A DNA stretch of 64,000 nucleotides from Pseudomonas synxantha BG33R (lineage in GTDB: Bacteria; Pseudomonadota; Gammaproteobacteria; Pseudomonadales; Pseudomonadaceae): positions 1,660,936 to 1,724,935 of the forward strand of contig NZ_CM001514.1 of assembly GCF_000263715.2 (NCBI RefSeq), read 5' to 3'. Positions 7,572 through 16,967 of the stretch are shown piece after piece. Both the position numbers and the translations under genes were made by a program. Every line of letters starts with the position of its first letter. Position 1 is the stretch's first letter. The notes beneath the pieces were generated by a model. The model was given only the letters and a program-made list of their open reading frames with translations. It did not search any database and had not been told where the DNA came from.

Positions 7572-8747
7572 ATGCGCCCACACCAGCACATCCTGGATTG
7601 GCTCAGCGATGTCGCCAGCGACTTGCACGCTGTGCGCCACGATATCCACGCCCATCCCGAACTCGGCTTTGAAGAGAACCGCACCTCAGCGCTGGTCGCG
7701 CAGTCCCTGCGGGATTGGGGGTATGAGGTGCATACCGGCATCGGCAAGACCGGTGTGGTCGGGGTGCTGCGCAATGGCAGCAGTTCGCGCACGCTGGGTA
7801 TTCGTGCCGATATGGATGCCTTGCCCATCATCGAAAATACCGGTGCGGCTTACACCAGCCAGCATGCCGGTTGCATGCACGCCTGCGGGCATGACGGCCA
7901 CACCACCATGCTGCTCGGCGCTGCCCGCTACCTGGCGGCGACCCGGCAATTCGACGGCACCCTGAATCTGATTTTCCAACCCGCCGAAGAAGGCCAGGGC
8001 GGTGCCGAGGCGATGTTGGCGGATGGTTTGCTGGAGCGCTTCCCGTGTGACGGCCTGTTCGGCATGCACAATATGCCGGGCTTGCCGGCTGGGCATCTTG
8101 GTTTGCGAGTCGGGCCGATGATGGCCTCGCAAGACTTGCTCACGGTGACGTTGGAAGGCGTCGGCGGCCATGGTTCCATGCCGCACCTCACGGTCGATCC
8201 ACTGGTGGCTGCAGCGAGTATGGTCATGGCCTTGCAGACGGTGGTGGCGCGCAATATCGATACCCAGGAAGCCGCCGTGGTCACCGTCGGCGCCTTGCAG
8301 GCCGGCCAGGCTGCTAACGTGATTCCCCAGCAAGCCTTGCTGCGCCTGAGTCTGCGCGCACTCAACCCCAAGGTGCGCGAACAGATGCTGGAGCGGGTCA
8401 ACGCGATCATCAACACCCAGGCCGCCAGCTTCGGCTGCACCGTGCAGATCGAGCACCGTCCGGCCTACCCGGTGCTGGTCAACCATGGCGAAGAAACCGA
8501 ATTCGCTCGCCAGGTCGGTGTGGCCTTGCTCGGCGCCGATGCGGTGGACGGCAACACTCGCACGCTGATGGGCAGTGAAGACTTCGCCTGGATGCTGCAA
8601 CGCTGCCCCGGCAGTTACCTGTTTATCGGCAACGGCGTGTCGCGGCCGATGGTGCATAACCCCGCCTATGACTTCAACGACGACATCCTGCTGACCGGCG
8701 CCGCCTATTGGGGCGCGTTGGCCGAGAGCTGGCTCAAGCCTGCCTGA
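7572..8747 (+). CDS. M20-family amidohydrolase (hippurate hydrolase/N-acyl amino acid hydrolase type)
   Basis: A 391-residue cytosolic metallo-amidohydrolase that splits N-acyl or N-aroyl amino acids. Metal-binding and catalytic motifs are visible: the first ligand region HACGHDGH (about residues 101-108), the catalytic/ligand Glu pair in PAEEGQGGAEAML (about 138-150), and the dimerisation-domain motif GVGGHGSMPH. The start at 7572 is chosen for the GGAG ribosome site at 7561-7564; upstream codons in frame lack one. It is the first gene of an operon with an MHS transporter, an amidase and an IclR regulator, which suggests catabolism of an acylated or amidated compound. Confidence 0.88.
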   Translation: MRPHQHILDWLSDVASDLHAVRHDIHAHPELGFEENRTSALVAQSLRDWGYEVHTGIGKTGVVGVLRNGSSSRTLGIRADMDALPIIENTGAAYTSQHAGCMHACGHDGHTTMLLGAARYLAATRQFDGTLNLIFQPAEEGQGGAEAMLADGLLERFPCDGLFGMHNMPGLPAGHLGLRVGPMMASQDLLTVTLEGVGGHGSMPHLTVDPLVAAASMVMALQTVVARNIDTQEAAVVTVGALQAGQAANVIPQQALLRLSLRALNPKVREQMLERVNAIINTQAASFGCTVQIEHRPAYPVLVNHGEETEFARQVGVALLGADAVDGNTRTLMGSEDFAWMLQRCPGSYLFIGNGVSRPMVHNPAYDFNDDILLTGAAYWGALAESWLKPA

Positions 8748-8807
8748 CGACCGCACTTTTTTCTGCCGCTGGACCCTTTCCCTTATCGGTTGAATGGAGT
8801 GTTCCTC

Positions 8808-10118
8808 ATGCAGACTTCAAAACCCGGCGTCTCCCGCACCCGCCAAGTGGTGGCGGCTGTGATCGGCAACGCGCTGGAGTGGTACGACTTTATCGTCTAC
8901 GGCTTTCTCGCCAGCATTATCGCCCGGCAGTTTTTCCCGTCGGAGGATGAATACGCTTCGCTGCTGATGGCCCTGGCCACCTTTGGCGTGGGCTTTTTCA
9001 TACGGCCGGTGGGCGGCATCCTGTTGGGTATCTATGCCGACCGCAAAGGCCGCAAAGCCGCGATGCAGTTGATTATCCGGCTGATGACCGTGTCCATCGC
9101 GCTGATCGCCTTCGCCCCCAACTACGCCGCCATCGGTATGGGCGCGCCGTTGCTGATTGTGGTGGCGCGGATGCTTCAGGGGTTTGCCACGGGCGGTGAA
9201 TATGCCAGCGCCACGGCTTTTCTGGTGGAGAGCGCACCGGCCCATCGCAAGGGCTTGTATGGCTCCTGGCAATTGGTGGGGCAGTGCCTGGCGGTGTTTG
9301 GTGGTGCGGCGATGGTGGCGCTGGTCACGCACTTCTTCTCCCCCGAAACCCTCGACCTGTGGGGCTGGCGCCTGCCGTTTGTGCTGGGCTTGCTGATCGG
9401 CCCGGTGGGGTTGTGGATTCGTCGGCATATGGAAGACCCGGAAGAGTTTATCCAGGCGCGCAGAAACGCCACCGGCCCGGCACCGAGCCTGATGAATGTA
9501 TTGCGTGATCATCGCCGCAGCATCCTGGTGTCCATGGGCCTGGCCTGCGGCGCGACGGTGTCGTTCTATGTGGTGTTGGTGAACATGCCGACCTTCGCCC
9601 ACAAGAATCTCGGCCTGCCGTTGGACCAGGTGTTGATGGTGCAGATGTTTGCGGTGGCGCTGATGACCGTGGTGATTCCGTTGTCCGGCCTGCTCTCGGA
9701 TCGCTTGGGGCGGCGACCGGTGTTGATGGCCTTCACCCTGGCGTTCTTCGTGATGGTCTACCCGTTGTATGTATGGGTGGCTGCCGCGCCGTCCATTGAG
9801 CGCTTGCTGGTGATGCAGGTGATGCTGTGCACGGCCATTGGCGGGTTCTTCGGCCCGGCGCCGACGGCGCTGGCCGAACAGTTTCCCATCGAGGTGCGCT
9901 CGACCGGCGTGTCGGTGGCCTATAACGTGGCGGTGATGGTGTTCGGCGGGTTTGCGCCGTTGATCGTGACCTGGTTGAGTAAAGTACTGGGCACGCCCGT
10001 GGCACCGTCGTTCTATGTATTGTTCGCGTGCGTGCTGACGCTGCTCGGTACTTACTGCATGCGCGAGGCTCCGCGAGCGAGCAAACCGCTGCCGTTTTCC
10101 AGAGAGGTGAAGCCTTGA
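8808..10118 (+). CDS. MFS transporter, metabolite:H+ symporter (MHS) family
   Basis: A 436-residue, 12-helix inner-membrane importer. The N-terminus carries the MHS signature GNALEWYDFIVYGFLAS (about 19-35) and the loop motif ADRKGRKAAM (about 79-88). Members take up citrate, shikimate, proline/betaine and dicarboxylates. The start at 8808 has GGAG 8 bases upstream. The stop overlaps the TTG start of the amidase (TTGA), so the two are coupled. In context it should import the operon's N-acyl or amide substrate. Confidence 0.88.
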   Translation: MQTSKPGVSRTRQVVAAVIGNALEWYDFIVYGFLASIIARQFFPSEDEYASLLMALATFGVGFFIRPVGGILLGIYADRKGRKAAMQLIIRLMTVSIALIAFAPNYAAIGMGAPLLIVVARMLQGFATGGEYASATAFLVESAPAHRKGLYGSWQLVGQCLAVFGGAAMVALVTHFFSPETLDLWGWRLPFVLGLLIGPVGLWIRRHMEDPEEFIQARRNATGPAPSLMNVLRDHRRSILVSMGLACGATVSFYVVLVNMPTFAHKNLGLPLDQVLMVQMFAVALMTVVIPLSGLLSDRLGRRPVLMAFTLAFFVMVYPLYVWVAAAPSIERLLVMQVMLCTAIGGFFGPAPTALAEQFPIEVRSTGVSVAYNVAVMVFGGFAPLIVTWLSKVLGTPVAPSFYVLFACVLTLLGTYCMREAPRASKPLPFSREVKP

Positions 10119-11557
10119 GTATTGTCGATTGGGATGCCACGCAACTGTCGCAGGCGATCCATGGGCGGCAGGTGTCGTGCGAAGAGGTGATGCAGGCGTA
10201 CCTGGCGCAGATCCAGCGTTTCAACCCTCGTGTGAATGCGTTGGTGTCGTTGCGCGACAGCGAGGTTGTGCTGGCCGAGGCAAGGGCCTGCGACCGTGAG
10301 CTGGACCAGGGCCAATCCCGCGGCTGGATGCATGGCATGCCCCAGGCCATCAAGGATCTGGCGGCAACCCAAGGTTTGCGCACCACGTTGGGCTCACCAT
10401 TGTTTGCCGAGCATGTACCGAACGAAGACGCCATCAGCGTGGCGCGGGTGCGTGCCAGTGGCGCGATCATCATCGGCAAGACCAACGTGCCGGAGTTCGG
10501 CCTGGGGTCCCACACCTACAACACACTGTTTGGCACCACCGGCAATGCCTATGACCCACGCCTGACGGCCGGCGGCAGCAGCGGCGGGGCAGCGGTGGCC
10601 CTGGCGTTGCGGATGTTGCCGGTGGCCGATGGCAGCGACATGATGGGCTCGCTGCGCAACCCGGCGGCGTTCAATAACGTGTTCGGCTTGCGCCCGTCCC
10701 AGGGCCGCGTGCCCCACGGGCCGATGCCGGAGCTGTTCGTGCAGCAACTGGGTACCGAAGGCCCGATGGGGCGCAGCGTCACGGATGTAGCGCGGCTACT
10801 GAGCATCCAGGCCGGTTACGACCCCCGTGTGCCCTTGTCGTCCCAGGACGATCCCGCGATGCTGGGCCAGCCGTTACAGCGCGACTTCAAAGGCACGCGC
10901 CTGGGTTGGCTGGGTGACTACAACGGTTATCTGCCGATGCAAGAAGGCGTGCTGAGCCTGTGCGAGGCGGCACTCGATGATTTCGCCACGCTGGGCTGCG
11001 AGGTGCAAAGCTGCCAGCCGGACTTTTCCCTGGCGCGCCTGTGGCGTTGCTGGCTGGTACACCGCCATTGGCTGGTGCACGGCAATCTCGGCGCGGCCTA
11101 CGCCAACCCGCAAAAACGCGCATTGCTCAAGCCTGAAGCGCAATGGGAAGTGGAGGGCGGCCAGGGCCTGAGTGCCCAGCAGGTGTACCAGGCGTCGGTG
11201 GATCGCAGCGAGTGGTATCGGGCCCTGGCCAAGTTGTTTGAACGTTACGATTTTCTGCTGTTGCCCACCGCCCAAGTGTTCCCTTTCGATGCACAACAGC
11301 CTTGGCCACGCCTCGTTGGCGGGCGCGAAATGGACACCTATCACCGCTGGATGGAGGTGGTGATCGGCCCGACACTCGCCGGTTTGCCGAGCATGAGCAT
11401 CCCGGTGGGCTTCAACCCCCAAGGGCTGCCCATGGGCCTGCAAATCATCGGCCCGGCCCAGGCCGACCGAGCCGTACTGCAATTGGCATTTGCCCATGAA
11501 CAGCTGACTCAATGGGTGCAACGCCGGCCGCCGGCGTGTCTTGCACCGACCGGCTGA
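10115..11557 (+). CDS. Amidase signature family enzyme
   Basis: A 480-residue cytosolic amidase. The Ser-cisSer-Lys machinery is visible: Lys in GMPQAIKDLAAT (about residues 73-84), the GGSSGGAAVALAL motif (about 154-166), and the nucleophile region DGSDMMGSLRNPA (about 171-183). The TTG start at 10115 follows a GAGAGGTG ribosome site and overlaps the transporter stop (TTGA); no ATG fits better. With the M20 hydrolase it could release ammonia or amino acid from a diamide-like substrate. The exact substrate is unknown. Confidence 0.88.
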   Translation: MSIVDWDATQLSQAIHGRQVSCEEVMQAYLAQIQRFNPRVNALVSLRDSEVVLAEARACDRELDQGQSRGWMHGMPQAIKDLAATQGLRTTLGSPLFAEHVPNEDAISVARVRASGAIIIGKTNVPEFGLGSHTYNTLFGTTGNAYDPRLTAGGSSGGAAVALALRMLPVADGSDMMGSLRNPAAFNNVFGLRPSQGRVPHGPMPELFVQQLGTEGPMGRSVTDVARLLSIQAGYDPRVPLSSQDDPAMLGQPLQRDFKGTRLGWLGDYNGYLPMQEGVLSLCEAALDDFATLGCEVQSCQPDFSLARLWRCWLVHRHWLVHGNLGAAYANPQKRALLKPEAQWEVEGGQGLSAQQVYQASVDRSEWYRALAKLFERYDFLLLPTAQVFPFDAQQPWPRLVGGREMDTYHRWMEVVIGPTLAGLPSMSIPVGFNPQGLPMGLQIIGPAQADRAVLQLAFAHEQLTQWVQRRPPACLAPTG

Positions 11558-11622
11558 CCCGCGACCGGGCCTGTATCTTGCTGTGCAAAACAGATCATCC
11601 ACCGGCAACAGGGAGATCGAAC

Positions 11623-12381
11623 ATGGAGACAGGCACGGTACGCTCGGTTGAGCGCGCACTGGCAATCGTCGAATTGCTGGGCGAGCACCAGGCCCTGGGG
11701 CTGGAAGAACTGCACTACCTTACGCGGCTGCCCAAGGCCACGGTGTCGCGCATGTTACTGACCTTGCAGGATCAGGGCTGGGTCTACCGCGGCCTGAGCG
11801 ATCGGCGTTACCGCCTGCGCGCTCGGCGTTTGTTCGGCGATACCCAGCAACGCTTCAAGCGCCAGGTGGTGGAAAGCGCGGCGCCCTGGTTATTGGAGCT
11901 CAGCGAGCGCACGGGGTTGGTGGTGGACTTGTCGTGTTTCGACGGCGAGCGCCTGGAAGTCATGGAAAGCGCGATTCCCGGCGTGTTGCGCAAGCTTTAC
12001 CCGAACAACTGCCAGATCGTCGGTCAGTACGCCAGCCTGTTTCACTCGGCGATGGGCAAGGCATGCCTGACGCAGTTGCCCCTTGATGAAGTGCAACGGC
12101 TGGCGTGTCGCGATCGTGTGGCCGCCGATGAGCAAAGCCATGCTTGCGAGCAAACCCAGCACCAGGGGTTCGGCCAGCGTACCGAGGGCTATTGGGAATA
12201 CCCGGTGCGTTTGCCGTTCCTGATTCGGGCGGTGGCGTTGCCGGTGCGCGCCAATGGTCGGTTGGTGGGGAGCATGGCGTTGCATTGGCCCATGCATCAG
12301 GCGCCGGTGGAGCGGGTATTGAACCTGCATATGGCCAGCCTCGAACAGGCGGTGTGCGAAGTTCAGCGAACGCTGGATTAA
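11623..12381 (+). CDS. IclR-family transcriptional regulator
   Basis: A 252-residue regulator: an N-terminal winged HTH (SVERALAIVELL, then LPKATVSRMLLTLQDQGWV, about residues 33-51) and a C-terminal GAF-like ligand-binding domain with LFHSAMGKACL (about 139-149). The start at 11623 is 65 bp after the amidase, preceded by AGGGAG. As the last gene of the M20-MHS-amidase operon it most likely senses the operon's substrate and acts at the GGTTCCA palindrome near 7470. Confidence 0.87.
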   Translation: METGTVRSVERALAIVELLGEHQALGLEELHYLTRLPKATVSRMLLTLQDQGWVYRGLSDRRYRLRARRLFGDTQQRFKRQVVESAAPWLLELSERTGLVVDLSCFDGERLEVMESAIPGVLRKLYPNNCQIVGQYASLFHSAMGKACLTQLPLDEVQRLACRDRVAADEQSHACEQTQHQGFGQRTEGYWEYPVRLPFLIRAVALPVRANGRLVGSMALHWPMHQAPVERVLNLHMASLEQAVCEVQRTLD

Positions 12382-12397
12382 AAACACCGCAAAACCC

Positions 12398-12487
12398 TGT
12401 GGGAGCTGGCTTGCCTGCGATGGCGATGTATCAGTCAACCATTTCTCGCCTGGCACACCGCCATCGCAGGCAAGCCAGCTCCCACAT
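12398..12487. repeat. REPIN (GTGGGAGCTGGCTTGCCTGCGA type)
   Basis: An inverted pair of TGTGGGAGCTGGCTTGCC arms with a loop of about 40 bases, between the IclR gene and the YceI gene. Confidence 0.85.
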
Positions 12488-12552
12488 TGGATTTGCGCCG
12501 TTCGTGAGATTGCGCTTAATGTTCGCCCAGGTTTTTTGCCCCATGAGTCTTT

Positions 12553-13134
12553 ATGTTCAATGTCAAACCTCTGGTCTTCGCGCTGCTGACTTGTGCCGCC
12601 GTGCCTGCCCACGCCGATTGGTACCTGGATAACGAATCCTCGCGCCTGTCTTTCGTCACCACCAAAAACACCGAGATTGCTGAAGTCCACCGCTTCCTGG
12701 TGCTGCACGGCAAAGTCGATGCCAAGGGCGCGGCGCAGTTGCAAGTGGAGATGGAGTCGATCAACAGCGGCATCCCGCTGCGCGATGAGCGCATGCGTAA
12801 AGAGCTGTTCCAGATCAAGGCCTTTCCCGACGCGTTGATCAGCGCACAGATCAATCTGCAACCGATCAACGACCTGGCGTCCGGCGCGCAGCTGGAGTTG
12901 CGCCTGCCGCTGAGCGTCACCCTGCACGGCAAGACCCAGACCTACAGTGCCGAATTGCTTGCCACGCGCCTGGATGAGCGACGTTTCCAGGTGGTGACCC
13001 TGGAGCCTGTGGTGTTGCACGCCGAGGACTTCGATCTGGCGCCGGGTGTGGCGGCCTTGCGCAAGGCGGCGGGGCTCAAGTCGATCAGTTTGTCGGTGCC
13101 GGTGGGTGCGGTACTGATCTTCACGGCGCGCTGA
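12553..13134 (+). CDS. YceI-family periplasmic lipocalin-like protein
   Basis: A 193-residue protein with a signal peptide (residues 1-21, cleavage after AHA) and a single YceI domain beginning with the typical WYLDNESSRLSFVTTK. The YceI fold binds isoprenoid-like lipids in the periplasm; no enzymatic motif is expected. The next gene, a cardiolipin synthase, starts two bases after its stop, so the two are cotranscribed and a link to envelope lipids is plausible. Confidence 0.85.
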   Translation: MFNVKPLVFALLTCAAVPAHADWYLDNESSRLSFVTTKNTEIAEVHRFLVLHGKVDAKGAAQLQVEMESINSGIPLRDERMRKELFQIKAFPDALISAQINLQPINDLASGAQLELRLPLSVTLHGKTQTYSAELLATRLDERRFQVVTLEPVVLHAEDFDLAPGVAALRKAAGLKSISLSVPVGAVLIFTAR

Positions 13135-13135
13135 C

Positions 13136-14293
13136 ATGAGTGGCGCAGTGTTCCCGTGGCGCAGCGCCAATCAATTCGAACTGCTGATCGACGGGCCGAG
13201 TTTCTTCCCGCAGATGCTGGTGGGCATCGCCCGGGCCGAGCAGCAGGTGGATCTTGAGCTGTATCTGGTCGAAGCCGGCGCCTGTGCCGACGCGATGGTG
13301 CAGGCGCTGGTGCTGGCCGCCGAGCGTGGGGTGCAGGTGCGCTGCTTGTTCGATGACTACGGCAGCCTGGCGTTTACCCTTGGGCTGCGCAAGCGCTTGA
13401 CCGACGCCGGCGTGGAGCTGCGCTTTTACAATCGCCTGAATTGGCGGCGCTGGATGCGCAACCTGTATCGCGACCACCGCAAGCTGCTGCTGATCGACCA
13501 GCGCGTTGCCGTGGTCGGTGGTACGGGCGTCACCGATGAGTTCTGGACGCCGGGGCAAGACAGCGCCGATTGGCATGAAGTGATGGTGCAGATCAGCGGC
13601 CCGCTGGTACTGGACTGGCAGGCCCTGTTCGACCGGCAATGGCACGCTAACGCCGCGCGCCGTGAATGGAAACCGGCGACCCATTTCGGTTTGCCGCGCT
13701 TGCCGAAAGTGCCAGCGACGGGCCCCGGGCTTGGTCGCGTGGCGTACGCCGACGCTCGTCAGCACCGCGATATCCTGCAGTCGTTGATTCGCGCCTTGAA
13801 CAGCAGCAAAGGGCGTATCTGGCTGGCGACTCCCTATTTTCTACCGACCTGGAGTGTGCGTCGTGCCTTGCGCCGGGCGGCAGGGCGCGGGGTGGATGTG
13901 CGTTTGCTGCTCACCGGGCCCCGTACCGATCACCCGTCAGTACGCTACGCCGGCCATCGTTATTACCCGCGTCTGCTGCGTGCAGGTGTGCAGATCTTTG
14001 AATACCAGCCGTGCTTTTTGCACCTGAAGATGGTGCTGGTGGATGATTGGGTGAGCATTGGTTCATGCAATTTCGATCACTGGAATCTGCGCTTCAACCT
14101 GGAAGCCAACCTCGAAGCCCTGGACCCGGGATTGACGGCGGCGGTGGTGGGCAGTTTCGAAGCGGATTTTGCCCAAAGCCAGGTGGTGAGCCTGGAGGCA
14201 TGGAAGGCGCGGCCGTTGTGGAAGCGGGTGAAGCAGCGAGTGTGGGGGTGGATTGATCGGTTGGTGGTGAACCTGCTGGATCGGCGCGGCTAG
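13136..14293 (+). CDS. clsB: Cardiolipin synthase ClsB-like (phospholipase D superfamily)
   Basis: A 385-residue PLD-superfamily enzyme making cardiolipin from phosphatidylglycerol and a second phospholipid at the inner membrane. It has two HKD motifs: HRKLLLIDQ (about residues 115-123) followed by GGTGVTDEFW, and HLKMVLVDD (about 296-304) followed by GSCNFDHWN. It lacks the N-terminal membrane helices of ClsA, as in ClsB (YbhO). It is coupled to the YceI gene upstream. The gene symbol rests on architecture rather than on a full comparison. Confidence 0.82.
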   Translation: MSGAVFPWRSANQFELLIDGPSFFPQMLVGIARAEQQVDLELYLVEAGACADAMVQALVLAAERGVQVRCLFDDYGSLAFTLGLRKRLTDAGVELRFYNRLNWRRWMRNLYRDHRKLLLIDQRVAVVGGTGVTDEFWTPGQDSADWHEVMVQISGPLVLDWQALFDRQWHANAARREWKPATHFGLPRLPKVPATGPGLGRVAYADARQHRDILQSLIRALNSSKGRIWLATPYFLPTWSVRRALRRAAGRGVDVRLLLTGPRTDHPSVRYAGHRYYPRLLRAGVQIFEYQPCFLHLKMVLVDDWVSIGSCNFDHWNLRFNLEANLEALDPGLTAAVVGSFEADFAQSQVVSLEAWKARPLWKRVKQRVWGWIDRLVVNLLDRRG

Positions 14294-14311
14294 TCGCATC
14301 ACTCAATCAAA

Positions 14312-14398
14312 TGTGGGAGCTGGCTTGCCTGCGATAGCATCACCTCGGTACACCTGACAAACCGAGGTGCCTGTATCGCAGGCAAGCCAGCTCCCACA
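14312..14398. repeat. REPIN with an extra inner hairpin
   Basis: Outer arms are TGTGGGAGCTGGCTTGCC and its inverse. Inside the loop, 14341-14349 (cacctcggt) and 14361-14369 (accgaggtg) form a second perfect 9-bp inverted repeat. It separates the convergent genes clsB and bglX. Confidence 0.85.
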
Positions 14399-14437
14399 AA
14401 AGCCAGCGCCCACACTGACCGTGTTTACAGCTTTAGA

Positions 14438-16729
14438 TCAAAGCAGCTCAAAGGTCTGCTGCTGCACATCCTGTGAATCCAGTCCGATCTGCACATTGAA
14501 CTCCCCTGGTTCCGCCGCGAACTTGAGCTGGGCGTTGTAGAACTTCAAGTCGTCCTCGGTGATGGTGAAGTGCAGCGTGCGCGCTTCGCCGGCCTTGAGC
14601 ATGACCTTCTGGAAGTTCTTCAGCTCCTTGATCGGGCGGATCATCGAGCCGGCCACATCCTGGATATACAACTGCACCACGGTTTCGCCGTCGACCTTGC
14701 CGGTGTTCTTCACGGTGACGCTGGCGTCGAGCTTGCCGGTCTTGTTCAGGGTGGTGGACGACAACGCCATGTCCGCCAGGCTGAACGTGGTGTAGCTCAG
14801 GCCATAGCCAAAGGGGAACAGGGGACCTGTGGTGTCATCGAAGTACTGCGAGGTGTAGTTGCCCGGCTTGCCTGGGGTGAACGGCCGGCCAATGGTCAGG
14901 TGGTTGTAGTAGGTCGGGATCTGCCCCACCGAACGCGGGAAGGTGATCGGCAGCTTGCCCGACGGGTTGTAATCCCCTAACAGCACGTCGGCGATGGCGT
15001 TGCCGCCTTCGGTACCTGCGAACCAAGTTTCCAGGATCGCGTCAGCCTGTTGGTTCTCTTCGAGAATCGACAGCGGGCGGCCGTTCATCAGCACCAGCAC
15101 CAACGGCTTGCCGGTCGCCTTGAGGGCCTTGATCAGGTCGCGCTGGCTTTGCGGGATGTTCAGGTCGGTGCGGCTCGACGACTCGTGGGACATGCCACGG
15201 GATTCGCCCACGGCCGCGACGATGACGTCGGCGTTTTTCGCCGCTTTCACTGCTTCGTCGATCAATACCTGGGCGGGCCGTGGGTCATCCACCACTTCCG
15301 GAGCATCGAAGTTGAGGAAGTTGAGGTAGTCGAGCACCGCCTTGTCGCCGGTGATGTTGGCACCGCGGGCATAGATCACTTTGCCCTTTTCGCCGATCAC
15401 GGCGTTCATGCCGTCGAGCAGGGTCACTGATTGCGCAGGTCGGCCGGCAGCCGCCCAACTGCCCATCATGTCGATCGGCGCCTTGGCCAGCGGGCCGACC
15501 AGAGCGATGGTCGCGGATTTTTTCAGCGGCAGGGTGTCGTTGTGGTTCTTCAGCAACACCAGGCTGCGGCGCGCAATGTCGCGGGCCTCGGCGCGGTGCA
15601 GGCGGCTGTCGGCGTAGGTGTCGACCGGGTCATCCTCGGCCTTGCCGATGCGCAGGTACGGGTCCTTGAACAGGCCCATGTCGTACTTGGCGCCGAGCAC
15701 TTCGCGCACGGCATTGTCGATGTCGCTCTGTTCGATCTCGCCGGACTTGAGCAGCCCGGGCAATTCCTTGCCGTACAGCGAGTCGTTCATGCTCATGTCG
15801 ATGCCGGCCTTGATCGCCAGCTTGGCGGCTTCGCGCCCGTCCTTGGCCACGCCGTGCTTGATCAGCTCGAAGATCGCGCCGTGGTCGCTGACGGTCAGGC
15901 CCTTGAAGCCCCAGTCCTTGCGCAGCAGGTCGTTCATCAGCCAGGTGTTGGCGGTGGCGGGCACGCCGTTGATCGAGTTCAACGCGACCATCACGCCGCC
16001 GGAACCGGCCTTGATCGCCGCGTGGTAGGGCGGCAGGTAGTCCTGGTACATCTTGACCGGGCTCATGTCGACCACGTTGTAGTCGCGCCCGCCTTCCACC
16101 GCGCCATACAGGGCGAAGTGCTTGACGCTGGCCATCAGGCTGTCGGCATTCGCCGGGCTTGCGCCCTGGAACGCCTTGACCATGACTTCGGCAATCCGCG
16201 AGACCAGGTAGGTGTCTTCGCCGAAACCTTCGGAGGTACGGCCCCAGCGCGGGTCGCGCGAGATATCGACCATCGGCGCGAAGGTGATGTCGAGGCTGTC
16301 GGCAGCGGCTTCCTCGGCGGCGATACGCCCGGAGCGGCCGATGGCGTCCATGTCCCAGCTGGAGGCCAGGGCCAGGCTGATCGGGAAAATGGTGCGGTGG
16401 CCGTGGATCACGTCATAGGCGAAGAACATCGGGATCTTCAAGCGACTGCGCATGGCTGCGTCCTGCATCGGACGGTTTTCCGGGCGGGTGATGGAGTTGA
16501 AGGTGCCACCGATGCGGCCGGCGGCGATTTCCTTGCGGATCATCTCGCGGGGCATTTCCGGGCCGATGCTGATCAAGCGCAATTGGCCGATCTTTTCGTC
16601 CAGGGTCATTTGCTTGAGCAGGTCGCTGACGAAGGCGTCCTTGTCTTTAAGCGCAGCAGGCTTTGTTTCTGCCCAGACGGGGTGGGTGGCCAGCGTGGCA
16701 ACAAGGCCGAGCAAACACAGCTTCTTCAT
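14438..16729 (-). CDS. bglX: Periplasmic beta-glucosidase, glycoside hydrolase family 3
   Basis: A 763-residue exported GH3 enzyme hydrolysing beta-D-glucosides and oligosaccharides. It has a signal peptide (residues 1-20, WAE cleavage region), the GH3 TIM-barrel with KHFALYGAVEGGRDYN and the nucleophile Asp in LTVSDHGAI, the C-terminal alpha/beta sandwich, and a fibronectin III-like domain at the end. The length matches E. coli BglX (765 aa). The start at 16729 is chosen because the signal peptide begins there (MKKLCLLGL); an in-frame extension to 16909 is not part of the mature family. It is monocistronic. Confidence 0.92.
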   Translation of the reverse strand: MKKLCLLGLVATLATHPVWAETKPAALKDKDAFVSDLLKQMTLDEKIGQLRLISIGPEMPREMIRKEIAAGRIGGTFNSITRPENRPMQDAAMRSRLKIPMFFAYDVIHGHRTIFPISLALASSWDMDAIGRSGRIAAEEAAADSLDITFAPMVDISRDPRWGRTSEGFGEDTYLVSRIAEVMVKAFQGASPANADSLMASVKHFALYGAVEGGRDYNVVDMSPVKMYQDYLPPYHAAIKAGSGGVMVALNSINGVPATANTWLMNDLLRKDWGFKGLTVSDHGAIFELIKHGVAKDGREAAKLAIKAGIDMSMNDSLYGKELPGLLKSGEIEQSDIDNAVREVLGAKYDMGLFKDPYLRIGKAEDDPVDTYADSRLHRAEARDIARRSLVLLKNHNDTLPLKKSATIALVGPLAKAPIDMMGSWAAAGRPAQSVTLLDGMNAVIGEKGKVIYARGANITGDKAVLDYLNFLNFDAPEVVDDPRPAQVLIDEAVKAAKNADVIVAAVGESRGMSHESSSRTDLNIPQSQRDLIKALKATGKPLVLVLMNGRPLSILEENQQADAILETWFAGTEGGNAIADVLLGDYNPSGKLPITFPRSVGQIPTYYNHLTIGRPFTPGKPGNYTSQYFDDTTGPLFPFGYGLSYTTFSLADMALSSTTLNKTGKLDASVTVKNTGKVDGETVVQLYIQDVAGSMIRPIKELKNFQKVMLKAGEARTLHFTITEDDLKFYNAQLKFAAEPGEFNVQIGLDSQDVQQQTFELL

Positions 16730-16967
16730 GAATATCCTTTTTCGGCTCACTGCACAGCGGTTACGCTGGTCGGCCAAAATGTGGGGAGCGTCTATTGTTG
16801 TTCGGGTGTTGTTCAGATAAATGCAGCACACTCTGAACTCTTTTTCGCGCTGGGCATCTTTGTAGCTGATTGGCTCGATGCATTCCAGTGGTGGCGGATT
16901 ATGCCCCAAGCGCGTGGTTTATAGGGTTAGTCGTCAAATTCCATCAAGATTGGGCAGGAGAAACACC

